A stretch of 64,000 nt of DNA, taken from NCBI GenBank assembly GCA_029688825.1, contig JARUKX010000015.1, positions 16,216-80,215 of the forward strand, given 5' to 3'. Of the stretch, positions 8,390-15,640 are shown piece by piece. The stretch comes from Haloarculaceae archaeon H-GB1-1 (GTDB lineage: Archaea; Halobacteriota; Halobacteria; Halobacteriales; Haloarculaceae). Below the pieces are notes generated by a model. That model ran no database searches. It had not been told where the DNA came from and saw nothing but the letters and a program-made list of their open reading frames with translations. Within the stretch, counting starts at the first letter, position 1, and each line of letters starts with the position of its first letter. The position numbers were made by a program, and so were the translations under genes.

Positions 8390-8851
8390 TCAGTCCTCCT
8401 CGAACCACAGTTCCTCGTAGTCCTCGCGGTTCTCCCCGGCGTCGAGCGCGAGCGGTTCGACCGCGACCACGTGCTTCAGTGCTCGCGGTCCGCCCACGGA
8501 CGACGAGACGAACCGCGGGAAGTCGCTCGCCGGTCGCTCGACGGCGTCGAGCGCCACGAGCGACCCCATCAAGTCGACCATCGGGATGCAGGCACAGTAT
8601 CCGTCGGCGGACTCGACGCGTACGTGCGTCGTCGTCTCCGGCATCGACGCCGCGTCGACGAGGTCGGCCAACGGGACGCCGGTCCAGTCGTCTTCGATCC
8701 AGTCCCCGGACGCGCACTCGAAGCCGATCCTGCGCGACCGCACCTGGACCGACGACACTTCGCCGGCGGCCGCCAGCGAACTGGGTATCGTCACCGGGGT
8801 CGCTCCCTCGACGACGACGGACTGCTCGACGCGTTCGTTATTCGGTGTCAT
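8390..8851 (-). CDS. stand-alone sulfite-oxidase-fold molybdopterin-binding protein
   Basis: A 153-residue protein started at the ATG giving MTPNNERVEQ. The core CASGDWIEDDWTGVPLADLV is a variant of the molybdopterin-binding motif of the sulfite oxidase superfamily (C-x-T-G-W...W-x-G-V-x-L-x-D-L-L), including the cysteine that ligates molybdenum. Later blocks (ADGYCACIPMVDL, FPRFVSSSVGGPRALKHV) resemble the rest of this small fold. It has no Tat signal or membrane helix, so it should stay in the cytoplasm, unlike most relatives. It is the first gene of the oxyanion importer operon, with one base between it and the next gene. That suggests a role in molybdenum or cofactor handling, or as a reductase-like enzyme; the reaction is unknown. 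Confidence 0.75.
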   Translation of the reverse strand: MTPNNERVEQSVVVEGATPVTIPSSLAAAGEVSSVQVRSRRIGFECASGDWIEDDWTGVPLADLVDAASMPETTTHVRVESADGYCACIPMVDLMGSLVALDAVERPASDFPRFVSSSVGGPRALKHVVAVEPLALDAGENREDYEELWFEED

Positions 8852-9087
8852 AGTTTCGTACGCTGTGTTCCGGCGACGTTGTGCCGTCGTGCGTCGACTC
8901 GCAGTCGGCGGCACGGGTCGCGTTCTGCGTGGATTTCGATGCCACAGGTGAAAAGCCGTTTGCGTGTTCTCGCGGACGAGGAATCCCGTCCACGGCGGTA
9001 CGAGGGGCCACTGCGTGGTCGGCCTCCTTCAAGGCCCGTCGAACGAGGGGGGTGAACTGAACGGAGTCCGGGTCCTACGCCTCGACC

Positions 9088-9996
9088 ATGAACGTCGTCG
9101 AGGACGTGACGGAACTGATTGGAGAGACACCGCTCGTACGACTCGCTTCGTTGCACCCGAACGTGCTGGCGAAGGTCGAACGGTCGAACCCTGGTGGGTC
9201 GGTCAAAGACCGCATCGCGCTGTCGATGCTCGAACGAGCGGCGGCCGCTGGAGCGCTCGACGCCGACACGACGGTCGTCGAACCGACGAGCGGGAACACC
9301 GGCATCGGACTCGCGGCCGTCTGCGCCGCTCGGGGATACGACCTCCTGCTGGTCATGCCCGAATCGATGAGCGAGGAACGCCGCGCGCTCCTGCGGGCCT
9401 ACGGTGCCGACCTCGAACTCACGCCCGCCGACGGCGGGATGGACGGCGCGGTCCAGCGCGCGTTCGATATCGCGGACGGCCGCGACGACGCCATCGTCCT
9501 GCAGCAGTTCGAGAACGAGGCGAACCCCGCCGTCCATCGGCAGACGACCGGCCCCGAGATATGGGAGGCGACCGACGGCGACGTCGACGCAATCGTCGCC
9601 GGCGTCGGCACCGGCGGCACCATCACCGGCGTCGCGGAGTACCTGAAAGAGGAACAGGAGGCGGACGTCCAGATATTCCCCGTCGAGCCCGCCGACTCGG
9701 CGGTCCTCTCCGGCGGCGACGCCGGCAGTCACGGCATCCAGGGCATCGGTGCCGGGTTCGTTCCCGAGGTCCTTCGCGAGGACCTGCTCGACGAGGTACT
9801 GACGGTCACCAGAGAGGAGTCGGTCGAAACGGCCCGCAGGCTCGCCAGCGAGGAGGGCATCCTCGCCGGCATCTCCTCGGGTGCCGCGGTTCGTGCCGCC
9901 ATCGACGTCGCGGCCCGCGACGAGTTCGAGACCGTCGTCACCGTGCTTCCGGATACCGGCGAGCGATACCTCTCGACGGACCTGTACGAAGCGTGA
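9088..9996 (+). CDS. cysK: cysteine synthase (O-acetylserine sulfhydrylase)
   Basis: A 302-residue PLP enzyme that makes cysteine from O-acetylserine (or a related activated serine) and sulfide. K40 in NPGGSVKDR is the Schiff-base lysine. TSGNTG (67-72) is the substrate carboxylate loop, GVGTGGT binds the PLP phosphate, and GISSGAAV near the C terminus contacts the pyridine nitrogen. The length is normal for CysK/CysM. It is a single gene, divergent from the importer operon, and ends convergently about 40 bases from the nitrate operon end. Cystathionine beta-synthase-like members of the family cannot be fully excluded. Confidence 0.92.
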   Translation: MNVVEDVTELIGETPLVRLASLHPNVLAKVERSNPGGSVKDRIALSMLERAAAAGALDADTTVVEPTSGNTGIGLAAVCAARGYDLLLVMPESMSEERRALLRAYGADLELTPADGGMDGAVQRAFDIADGRDDAIVLQQFENEANPAVHRQTTGPEIWEATDGDVDAIVAGVGTGGTITGVAEYLKEEQEADVQIFPVEPADSAVLSGGDAGSHGIQGIGAGFVPEVLREDLLDEVLTVTREESVETARRLASEEGILAGISSGAAVRAAIDVAARDEFETVVTVLPDTGERYLSTDLYEA

Positions 9997-10034
9997 AACC
10001 GCTTTCCCGACGATTCTCGACGCGACGCTGAGGG

Positions 10035-11306
10035 TCATGGTCTGACTGTTTCGAGGACCCACGTCTCCGGCGTCGCGCGTTCGACCTCGAACGGAGTCAG
10101 CGCGTCCGGATTCGCGTCGGCGAGGTCGGCGAGGAAGGTCCGGACCGGGGACGGGTCGCGGTCGCTGACCAGCCTGAACGGCTCTCCCTCGTCGACCGCC
10201 TCGAACGCCTCCCTGACCGCCTCGTGACGGTCGTCCGGGTGGACGTCACGGAGATCGACCGCGTCTTCGGGGATCTCGGCGGTCCAGACGTCTTCGACTC
10301 GTTCGAGCACCGTCTCGCCCAACTGTTCGACTGCTGGGTCCACGTCTCCGGGCGCGGCGGTTCGCTGTAACTCCGGCGTGAAAGGAAGTTCAGCAACGAC
10401 GGGTACGTCGATGTCCTCTGCACCGTCCTCGTCGGGGAACATGGCGTGCTCGTCGCCGCAGGACGGGCAGGTGAACGACTGCATGTTCCGCACGACGCCG
10501 AGGACGGGCACGTCGTTCTCGCCGAACAACTGGAGGCTGCGCTTCGTGTCCGCGACGCTCGTGTGGAAGGGCGTGGTCACGAAGACGACGCCGTCGACGG
10601 GTACCTCCTGGAGCGTCGTCAGCACCGTGTCGCCCGTCCCCGGCGGCATGTCGATGACGAGCACGTCGTCGTTCGCCCACGCCGTCTCCTCGAACAGTTC
10701 GGTCAGCGCGTCGTGGGCCATCGCCCCGCGCCAGGCGAGCGGCTGGCCGTCGCCCATCAGCCCGACGCTCATGACCTCCATGCCGTCCGTCTGGACGGGT
10801 TTCGGGTATCCCTCCTCCGTCGAGTAGATCGGTCCCTCGACGCCGAGCAGGGCCGGCACGTTCGGGCCGTAGATGTCGGCGTCGAAGATGCTCACGTCGG
10901 CGCGTCCGGCGAGACTGCACGCGAGGTTGACGGCGACCGTACTCTTGCCGACGCCTCCCTTCGTGCTGGCCACGGCGACGACGTGGTCGAAGCCGGCGAC
11001 GCCGAGCGACCGGTCGGTCTCGTCGACGGTCTCCGCCTGGACCGGCTGGATCTGCGCGTTCGCGACGCCGTCGACGGACCGGACGGCGCGGGCGACGGTT
11101 TTCATCACCGCGTCCGCTTCACGGCCGTCGAAGCCACCGAGTGACATCTCGACCGTCACGCGGCGGTCGTCGTCCACGTCGATGTCGTCGACGAGGCCCG
11201 CAGTGAGCGCGTTCACGCCAGCGTCGGGGTCCTCGACGTTCCGGAGCGCATCCTCGACCGCTTCGCAGAGCGCCGCCTGCTCGTCGGTATCGACAGTCCG
11301 GCTCAC
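10035..11306 (-). CDS. Mrp/NBP35-type ATPase fused to a C-terminal DUF2249 domain
   Basis: A 423-residue protein with three parts. Residues 10-95 are a MIP18/DUF59 domain. About 108-335 is a ParA-like Mrp ATPase with Walker A TKGGVGKST (115-123), DADIYGPNVP, the conserved MPPGTGD and the Cys pair CPSC, which carries Fe-S clusters in this family. About 347-423 is a DUF2249-like domain (VDLRDVHPDDRHEAV, then LVSDRDPSP and ETWVLETV). Mrp proteins deliver Fe-S clusters. DUF2249 domains are often found with denitrification genes. It uses a GTG start overlapping the HEAT-protein stop (GTGA); upstream in-frame codons are the shadow of that gene. As the last gene of the nitrate operon, it may mature NarG, NarH or the Rieske protein. 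Confidence 0.85.
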   Translation of the reverse strand: MSRTVDTDEQAALCEAVEDALRNVEDPDAGVNALTAGLVDDIDVDDDRRVTVEMSLGGFDGREADAVMKTVARAVRSVDGVANAQIQPVQAETVDETDRSLGVAGFDHVVAVASTKGGVGKSTVAVNLACSLAGRADVSIFDADIYGPNVPALLGVEGPIYSTEEGYPKPVQTDGMEVMSVGLMGDGQPLAWRGAMAHDALTELFEETAWANDDVLVIDMPPGTGDTVLTTLQEVPVDGVVFVTTPFHTSVADTKRSLQLFGENDVPVLGVVRNMQSFTCPSCGDEHAMFPDEDGAEDIDVPVVAELPFTPELQRTAAPGDVDPAVEQLGETVLERVEDVWTAEIPEDAVDLRDVHPDDRHEAVREAFEAVDEGEPFRLVSDRDPSPVRTFLADLADANPDALTPFEVERATPETWVLETVRP

Positions 11307-12154
11307 AGGTCCGGCCTCCGATTGAGGGAGTCGTCCATCGACGCCTGTTGGCGTCCACCCTCGAGCACGCCGCGGAACTGCCTGCGGAAGCGACCGGCGT
11401 CGGCCTCGAGCGCCCGCTGTGCGGTCCGACGGACGACCTCCACCTCGTCCTCGCGGGCGAGTTCGTGCAGCGTCTCGGACACGCGGTCGTTCTCGATGCC
11501 GCTCAGCAGATGAGCGACCCACTCGCGGACGCGGCCGCTCGGGTCGTCGACCATGTCGAGTAGTTGGTCTTCGGCGTCCTCGCCGTGGAGCTTGAACATC
11601 GAGATGGCGGCGTTTCGCCTGACTGCGTGGTGGTCGTCGTCGAGCGCGGCCGTCAGTTCCTCGGCGAACGCCTCGCGGTCGAGCCTGTCGAGCGTGACGT
11701 ACGCCTCCGAGCGCGCCCACGGGTCCGGGTCGTCGGTCACTTCGAGCGCCGTCTCGCGCGCGAGCTCGCCGCCGAGTTTCCCCAGCGACTCGACCGCGAA
11801 CTGCCGAACGTCGGCGTCGCAGTCCTGCAATGCCGCGCTCGAGAGCGCGTGGAGCACGTCTTCGTCTGGATTCGGGCGCTCGCTCAGCGCCAGTGCGGCC
11901 CGCCGTCGCTCGGGGACGTCCCCTGCGAGCAGGTCCTCCACGACGGACTCCGTGGCGTCGCCGACGACCGGCGTCGTGTCGGCGGCCATCATCTCCTCGT
12001 GCGTGGCCTCGCCGAGCGTGACGTCGCGGCCGACGTCGATGGTCTCCAGGCCGTCGAACTCCTCGCCGAAGCCCGGACTCGCCGCGGGGTCGAGCTGCGG
12101 GTCCGGGTCCTCCTGTATCGCTTCCTCTATCGCCCGCTTCTGTTCGTCATCCAT
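11303..12154 (-). CDS. HEAT-repeat protein of the nitrate operon
   Basis: A 283-residue soluble acidic protein. After an acidic N-terminal 75 residues, helical repeats follow at roughly 30-residue spacing: ERRRAALALSE, ADVRQFAVESLGKLG, PWARSEAYVTLDRL, HAVRRNAAISMFKLHG, GRVREWVAHLLSG, EVVRRTAQRAL. This makes a HEAT or PBS-lyase-like solenoid, a protein-binding scaffold. The gene overlaps the upstream membrane-protein gene by eight bases and the downstream Mrp gene by four, so it is translationally coupled. A role in assembly of the nitrate reductase complex is inferred from position only. Confidence 0.82.
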   Translation of the reverse strand: MDDEQKRAIEEAIQEDPDPQLDPAASPGFGEEFDGLETIDVGRDVTLGEATHEEMMAADTTPVVGDATESVVEDLLAGDVPERRRAALALSERPNPDEDVLHALSSAALQDCDADVRQFAVESLGKLGGELARETALEVTDDPDPWARSEAYVTLDRLDREAFAEELTAALDDDHHAVRRNAAISMFKLHGEDAEDQLLDMVDDPSGRVREWVAHLLSGIENDRVSETLHELAREDEVEVVRRTAQRALEADAGRFRRQFRGVLEGGRQQASMDDSLNRRPDL

Positions 12155-13058
12155 GTGTCGTCTCCTCCGATTGCCGCTCCGTCACTGCGAGTACTGTCAG
12201 CACGAGTCCGAGGACGACCGCCGTCGCTCGCGGAACCGTCGCCGGAACGCCCGCGAGCGCGACGGTCGCGATTCCGAGCGCGGCCGTCACACGTCCGTCA
12301 CGGGCGAGGCCAGCGGTCGCCGCGACCGCACCGCCGAGTCCGAGCGCGAGAACGAACAGCGACGTCCGCACGACCGCGCTCGTGACCAGAACGGCTGCGC
12401 CCGTGACGAACGGCGCGTTCGAACCGACGAACACGATGCCGAGCGCGACGAGCGCGCCCGCGAACCACCCGCCGACGCCGGGTCGAGCGTAGACGACCGT
12501 CGCCGCGAGTGCCAGCAGGAACAGCTCCGAGCCGACAGGTCGTGTGAACGCGGGCGCGACGCCCATCGCACCCACGAGTGAGAGCCCGACAGACGCCAGC
12601 ACCACCGCCGCGACGAGTCCGCGGCGCACCGCGTGCCAGTCGTTGTTCCACTCGAATCGCGGCAGGACGACGAGCGCCCCGCCCGCGACGAGCGCACCCG
12701 CTGCGGGAACGGCGGCCGCCCCGTCGGCCAACGAGAGCAGCGGGAACACGCCGACGGCGAGCAGGCCGATGCGCTCGTGCGTCGATGCCGCGGTGAGGGC
12801 GACAGCGAGGGCCCCGACCGCAGGAACGACGTGCGCCGCGGTCATCGCCAGTGCGGGCACGCCGGGTGGCACGAGACGCGACCCCATCGGAGCGTTCACG
12901 GCGAGTCGGACGAGCGTGACGCTCGCGACGGCGAGCAGTGCGAACGCCCCAGCGAGGACGCGGACGTTGTTCGCCAGTTCGTCGGGTGTCCACTCGCTGC
13001 CGACCGTTCCGCTCGACGACCCGCCGTCGTCCGCCCGTGCGGTCGCGCCGCGCGTCAC
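12147..13058 (-). CDS. polytopic membrane protein of the nitrate operon
   Basis: A 303-residue protein with about nine or ten hydrophobic helices beginning near residue 33 (VLAGAFALLAVASVTLV). One cytoplasmic-looking loop reads LPRFEWNNDWHAVRRG. Histidines in the second helix (AAHVVPAVGALAVAL) and an STHERIGLLA loop are visible, but no clear heme-ligand pair. It overlaps the narJ-type gene by four bases and the HEAT gene by eight. I recognise no family. Transport of nitrate or nitrite, or a membrane anchor role, would fit the position but is not shown by sequence. Confidence 0.75.
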   Translation of the reverse strand: MTRGATARADDGGSSSGTVGSEWTPDELANNVRVLAGAFALLAVASVTLVRLAVNAPMGSRLVPPGVPALAMTAAHVVPAVGALAVALTAASTHERIGLLAVGVFPLLSLADGAAAVPAAGALVAGGALVVLPRFEWNNDWHAVRRGLVAAVVLASVGLSLVGAMGVAPAFTRPVGSELFLLALAATVVYARPGVGGWFAGALVALGIVFVGSNAPFVTGAAVLVTSAVVRTSLFVLALGLGGAVAATAGLARDGRVTAALGIATVALAGVPATVPRATAVVLGLVLTVLAVTERQSEETTHG

Positions 13059-13750
13059 GGCTCGTCCCTCCGGTCTATGTCCTCGACGTCGGCGTCCACG
13101 AAGGCCTCGAAGAAGGCCAGCAACGGACCGTAGACGTCCGTTCCCGGTTCGTCCGCGATGGCGGCGTTCATCCCCGACGCGAGGACGCCGAGGTGGCGGT
13201 CGTGGAAGTCGAGCCGCGCGTTCGCGGCACTCGCGTCGACGGCCGCCTCCCGCCGGCAGAGGTAGCTCGCGAACTGGAGTTCGAGCCGCGCGTGGTCGTG
13301 GTGCTGGCGGTTTGTCTGGTCGACCTCAACCCCGAAGTAGTCGTACGCGCGAGCGAGGTCGAGATTGACGTCGTTCCACGACACCTGGTCGCGGTAGCTC
13401 GACTCGTACAGCGGGACCGGCGGTCCCGAGGCGTCGAGACTGCCATCCGTGCGGTCGGTGTACTGGGCGTGGCCCAGCCTGAACAGGTCGTTGAACCGCG
13501 CACAGAGCGTTTCGTGGTCGTCCTCCGTGGCAATCGTCGGGACCGCGACGTCGAGCGACGTCTGTTCGACGAGCGCACGGAGTTCGGCCTCGAACTCGCC
13601 GGCGGCCATCGCCTCGGCGAGTTCGGCCGAGGGTTCGTCCATCGCTCGGGCGAGCAGGTCGTACACGGCTGCGCGAGCCGCCGCGTCGCGGTCGATCTCG
13701 CCGGCGAACCGGTCCCAGTCGGGGTCAGATGGTGGTGTGTCAGTGCTCAT
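13055..13750 (-). CDS. narJ: nitrate reductase assembly chaperone, NarJ/TorD family
   Basis: A 231-residue cytoplasmic chaperone started at the ATG giving MSTDTPPSD, just after the heme-b subunit gene; upstream in-frame codons belong to that gene's shadow. All-helical pattern with family landmarks: RAAVYDLLARAMDEP, a loop LYESSYRDQVSWNDV, and the histidine-rich ARLDFHDRHLGVLASGM near the C terminus (compare the H-x-x-H-L region of TorD/DmsD proteins). Such chaperones hold the molybdoenzyme subunit until cofactor insertion and Tat export. It lies downstream of narG and narH in the operon. Confidence 0.85.
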   Translation of the reverse strand: MSTDTPPSDPDWDRFAGEIDRDAAARAAVYDLLARAMDEPSAELAEAMAAGEFEAELRALVEQTSLDVAVPTIATEDDHETLCARFNDLFRLGHAQYTDRTDGSLDASGPPVPLYESSYRDQVSWNDVNLDLARAYDYFGVEVDQTNRQHHDHARLELQFASYLCRREAAVDASAANARLDFHDRHLGVLASGMNAAIADEPGTDVYGPLLAFFEAFVDADVEDIDRRDEP

Positions 13751-13752
13751 GG

Positions 13753-14559
13753 TCAGGTCCGTTTGATTGCGAAGCCGGTCGCGGCAACCACGACGACGAT
13801 GGCGATTCCAGCGATGGCCCAGAGCAGCCCCTGGTGTTGCGGCCCGGACGGCTGCGGCCCGAGCGGGAAGTGGTACCACTCGCTGACGGCCTTCCGGCCG
13901 GAGCGCTCCGCGTTGGAGCCGTTCCAGACGGCGAAGGCGACGTCGACGTTGTTCTCCATCGTGATGGCGGTGCGGTTGTCCGCGTCACTGGCGAGCGGCC
14001 GGCTGTAGACGAGCGTGTACGTGCCGTTGTGGCGCGTCACGTCCGTCTCGACGGCGGGCTGTTCGAAGCTCGTCGTCGTGCTCGGGCCGCCTGCGGCCAG
14101 TTCCTCGGTCCCCTTCTCCGCGCTCCAGTACCAGACGTTGACGGGCGTGCGCGTGCTGCCCATCGCGATTGCCGGGTGCGTGCTGGTGTTCACGGGTATC
14201 TGGACGGCTGCCGCGTCGGCGAACCCGCGCGGGCCGGTCACGTTCCGGTCCGCGGTGGGGTCGCGCCAGTGCATCCGGATGTACAGCTTCTCGCCGTCCT
14301 GTGCGGCCTGCACCTCGACGGCCGAGATGCTCGTGTCGGAGGCGTCGGGCAGCCCGCTCGGGGCGCTCGACAGCGGGACCTCGGCGGCGGGCACGTCGTC
14401 CCACTCTGCGGCGTCCGCTGCGCTCAGCTGGGCGTTACCTTCGACCGATTCGACCGGGATCTCGTTCGCCGGGCGGGCGCTCACGAGCACGGGCACGACG
14501 GCCATGCCGAGCACGATGAGCGCCGCGAGCGCCAGTCGTCCGAGTTCGTCGTTACGCAT
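13753..14559 (-). CDS. membrane-anchored heme-b binding subunit (ethylbenzene dehydrogenase gamma-like)
   Basis: A 268-residue protein. An N-terminal signal or anchor helix (LALAALIVLGMAVVPVLVSA) precedes an exported beta-rich domain (QAAQDGEKLYIRMHWRDPTADRN, shown here in parts: EKLYIRMHW, FADAAAVQIPV). The C terminus is a TM helix, GLLWAIAGIAIVVVVAATGF, and a basic tail. The domain resembles the heme-binding gamma subunit of exported molybdoenzymes (EbdC, DdhC, SerC), where a Met and a Lys ligate one heme b; HPAIAMGS may hold the Met. It overlaps narH by eight bases. It would pass electrons to NarGH on the outer side of the membrane. Confidence 0.8.
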   Translation of the reverse strand: MRNDELGRLALAALIVLGMAVVPVLVSARPANEIPVESVEGNAQLSAADAAEWDDVPAAEVPLSSAPSGLPDASDTSISAVEVQAAQDGEKLYIRMHWRDPTADRNVTGPRGFADAAAVQIPVNTSTHPAIAMGSTRTPVNVWYWSAEKGTEELAAGGPSTTTSFEQPAVETDVTRHNGTYTLVYSRPLASDADNRTAITMENNVDVAFAVWNGSNAERSGRKAVSEWYHFPLGPQPSGPQHQGLLWAIAGIAIVVVVAATGFAIKRT

Positions 14560-15640
14560 CGTCGAACACCTCCAGGCGGTACTGGTCCTCGTTGTTCACT
14601 GTCGTCAGGATGTCCATGAGTTCGCTGGAGCCGCCGCGCTCGACCTTCTCGCGCTCGCGCTGGATGGTCTCCAGCGCGTCGTGGACCTCCTCGCCGAACA
14701 GCTCTTCGAGGTACTCCGGCGGGATGCGGTCCACCTCCAGCGTCTCGCCCTCGGTGTCCTGCTGAGGCGGCGCGAACGGCGGGATGTAGTAGACGTTCGG
14801 TTGGGTCTGGTACTCGGGATGCAGGGGGAGGGCCACGCCGTAGCGCTCGACGAGCTTGTAGATTGGTCCCTGCTGGTCGTCGAGGAAGCCGACGTAGCGA
14901 AGCTGCGGCGGGCACTCGCTGGCGCACGCCGTGGGCTTCACCTCGCCGTCGGGACCCTCACCCTCGATGCGCGGGTAGCAGAAGATGCACTTCTCGGAGG
15001 TCTTCTTCACCTCGTTGTAGTACACCTTCTTGTACGGACAGCCCTCGACGCAGTAGCGGTAGCCGCGACAGCGCTCCTGGTCGACGAGGACGATGCCGTC
15101 CTCCTCGCGCTTGTACAGCGCCGAGCGCGGACAGGCTTCCACGCAGGAGGGATGCGTACAGTGGTTGCAGATGCGCGGGAGGTAGAAGTAGTAGGAGTTG
15201 GGGTACTCCCCGGCTCCCTGGTCTTCCTCCCAGTTGGGGCCGTACTCGGGGTCGCCGCCCTTCGGGCGGAGCGGCGTGTCGTCGCCCTCGTACATGATCT
15301 CGGAGTGGTTGAACTCCCAGGCGTCCCCGTAATCCTCCTTGCTCGGAATCTCGCCCGGTTCGCGCTCGTCGTTCGCGTCGGACTTCCAGCCGCCGCCGGA
15401 CTCCTCCCAGCCGCGGGGGTAGCCCTCGCCGGGCTTCGTCTCGACGTTGTTCCAGTACATGTACTCCTGGCCGCTGCCGGAGGTCCACAGCGTCTTGCAG
15501 GCGATGGAGCAGGTCTGACAGCCGACGCACTGGTTCAGGTCCATCACCATCGCGACCTGGTGGTCGATACCGTCGGCGAGGTCGAGTCGCTGCTGGTCCT
15601 CACCGGACCCGGCGTCGTAGGCGTTCGCGTCGGAACTCAT
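14552..15640 (-). CDS. narH: respiratory nitrate reductase beta subunit
   Basis: A 362-residue electron-transfer subunit with four Fe-S clusters. The first Cys group is CVGCQTCSIAC, then CNHCTHPSCVEACP, CRGYRYCVEGCPYKK and CIFCYPRIEG with a later TACASECP. In E. coli NarH the third group is CRGW, giving a 3Fe-4S cluster. Here Tyr replaces Trp at that position, so a 3Fe-4S cluster is still expected. There is no signal; it should be co-exported with NarG. ATG 15640 is used (TGATG overlap with narG); a GTG one codon upstream is possible. It passes electrons from the Rieske/heme-b side to NarG. Confidence 0.93.
   Translation of the reverse strand: MSSDANAYDAGSGEDQQRLDLADGIDHQVAMVMDLNQCVGCQTCSIACKTLWTSGSGQEYMYWNNVETKPGEGYPRGWEESGGGWKSDANDEREPGEIPSKEDYGDAWEFNHSEIMYEGDDTPLRPKGGDPEYGPNWEEDQGAGEYPNSYYFYLPRICNHCTHPSCVEACPRSALYKREEDGIVLVDQERCRGYRYCVEGCPYKKVYYNEVKKTSEKCIFCYPRIEGEGPDGEVKPTACASECPPQLRYVGFLDDQQGPIYKLVERYGVALPLHPEYQTQPNVYYIPPFAPPQQDTEGETLEVDRIPPEYLEELFGEEVHDALETIQREREKVERGGSSELMDILTTVNNEDQYRLEVFDDA

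Noticed and set aside
8848..10062. 404-residue minus-strand frame
   Set aside because: It is antisense to the cysteine synthase gene, which has all catalytic motifs.
11307..11720. 138-residue N-terminal extension of the Mrp protein
   Set aside because: The Arg-rich stretch overlaps the HEAT gene; the MIP18-like domain begins directly after the GTG at 11306.
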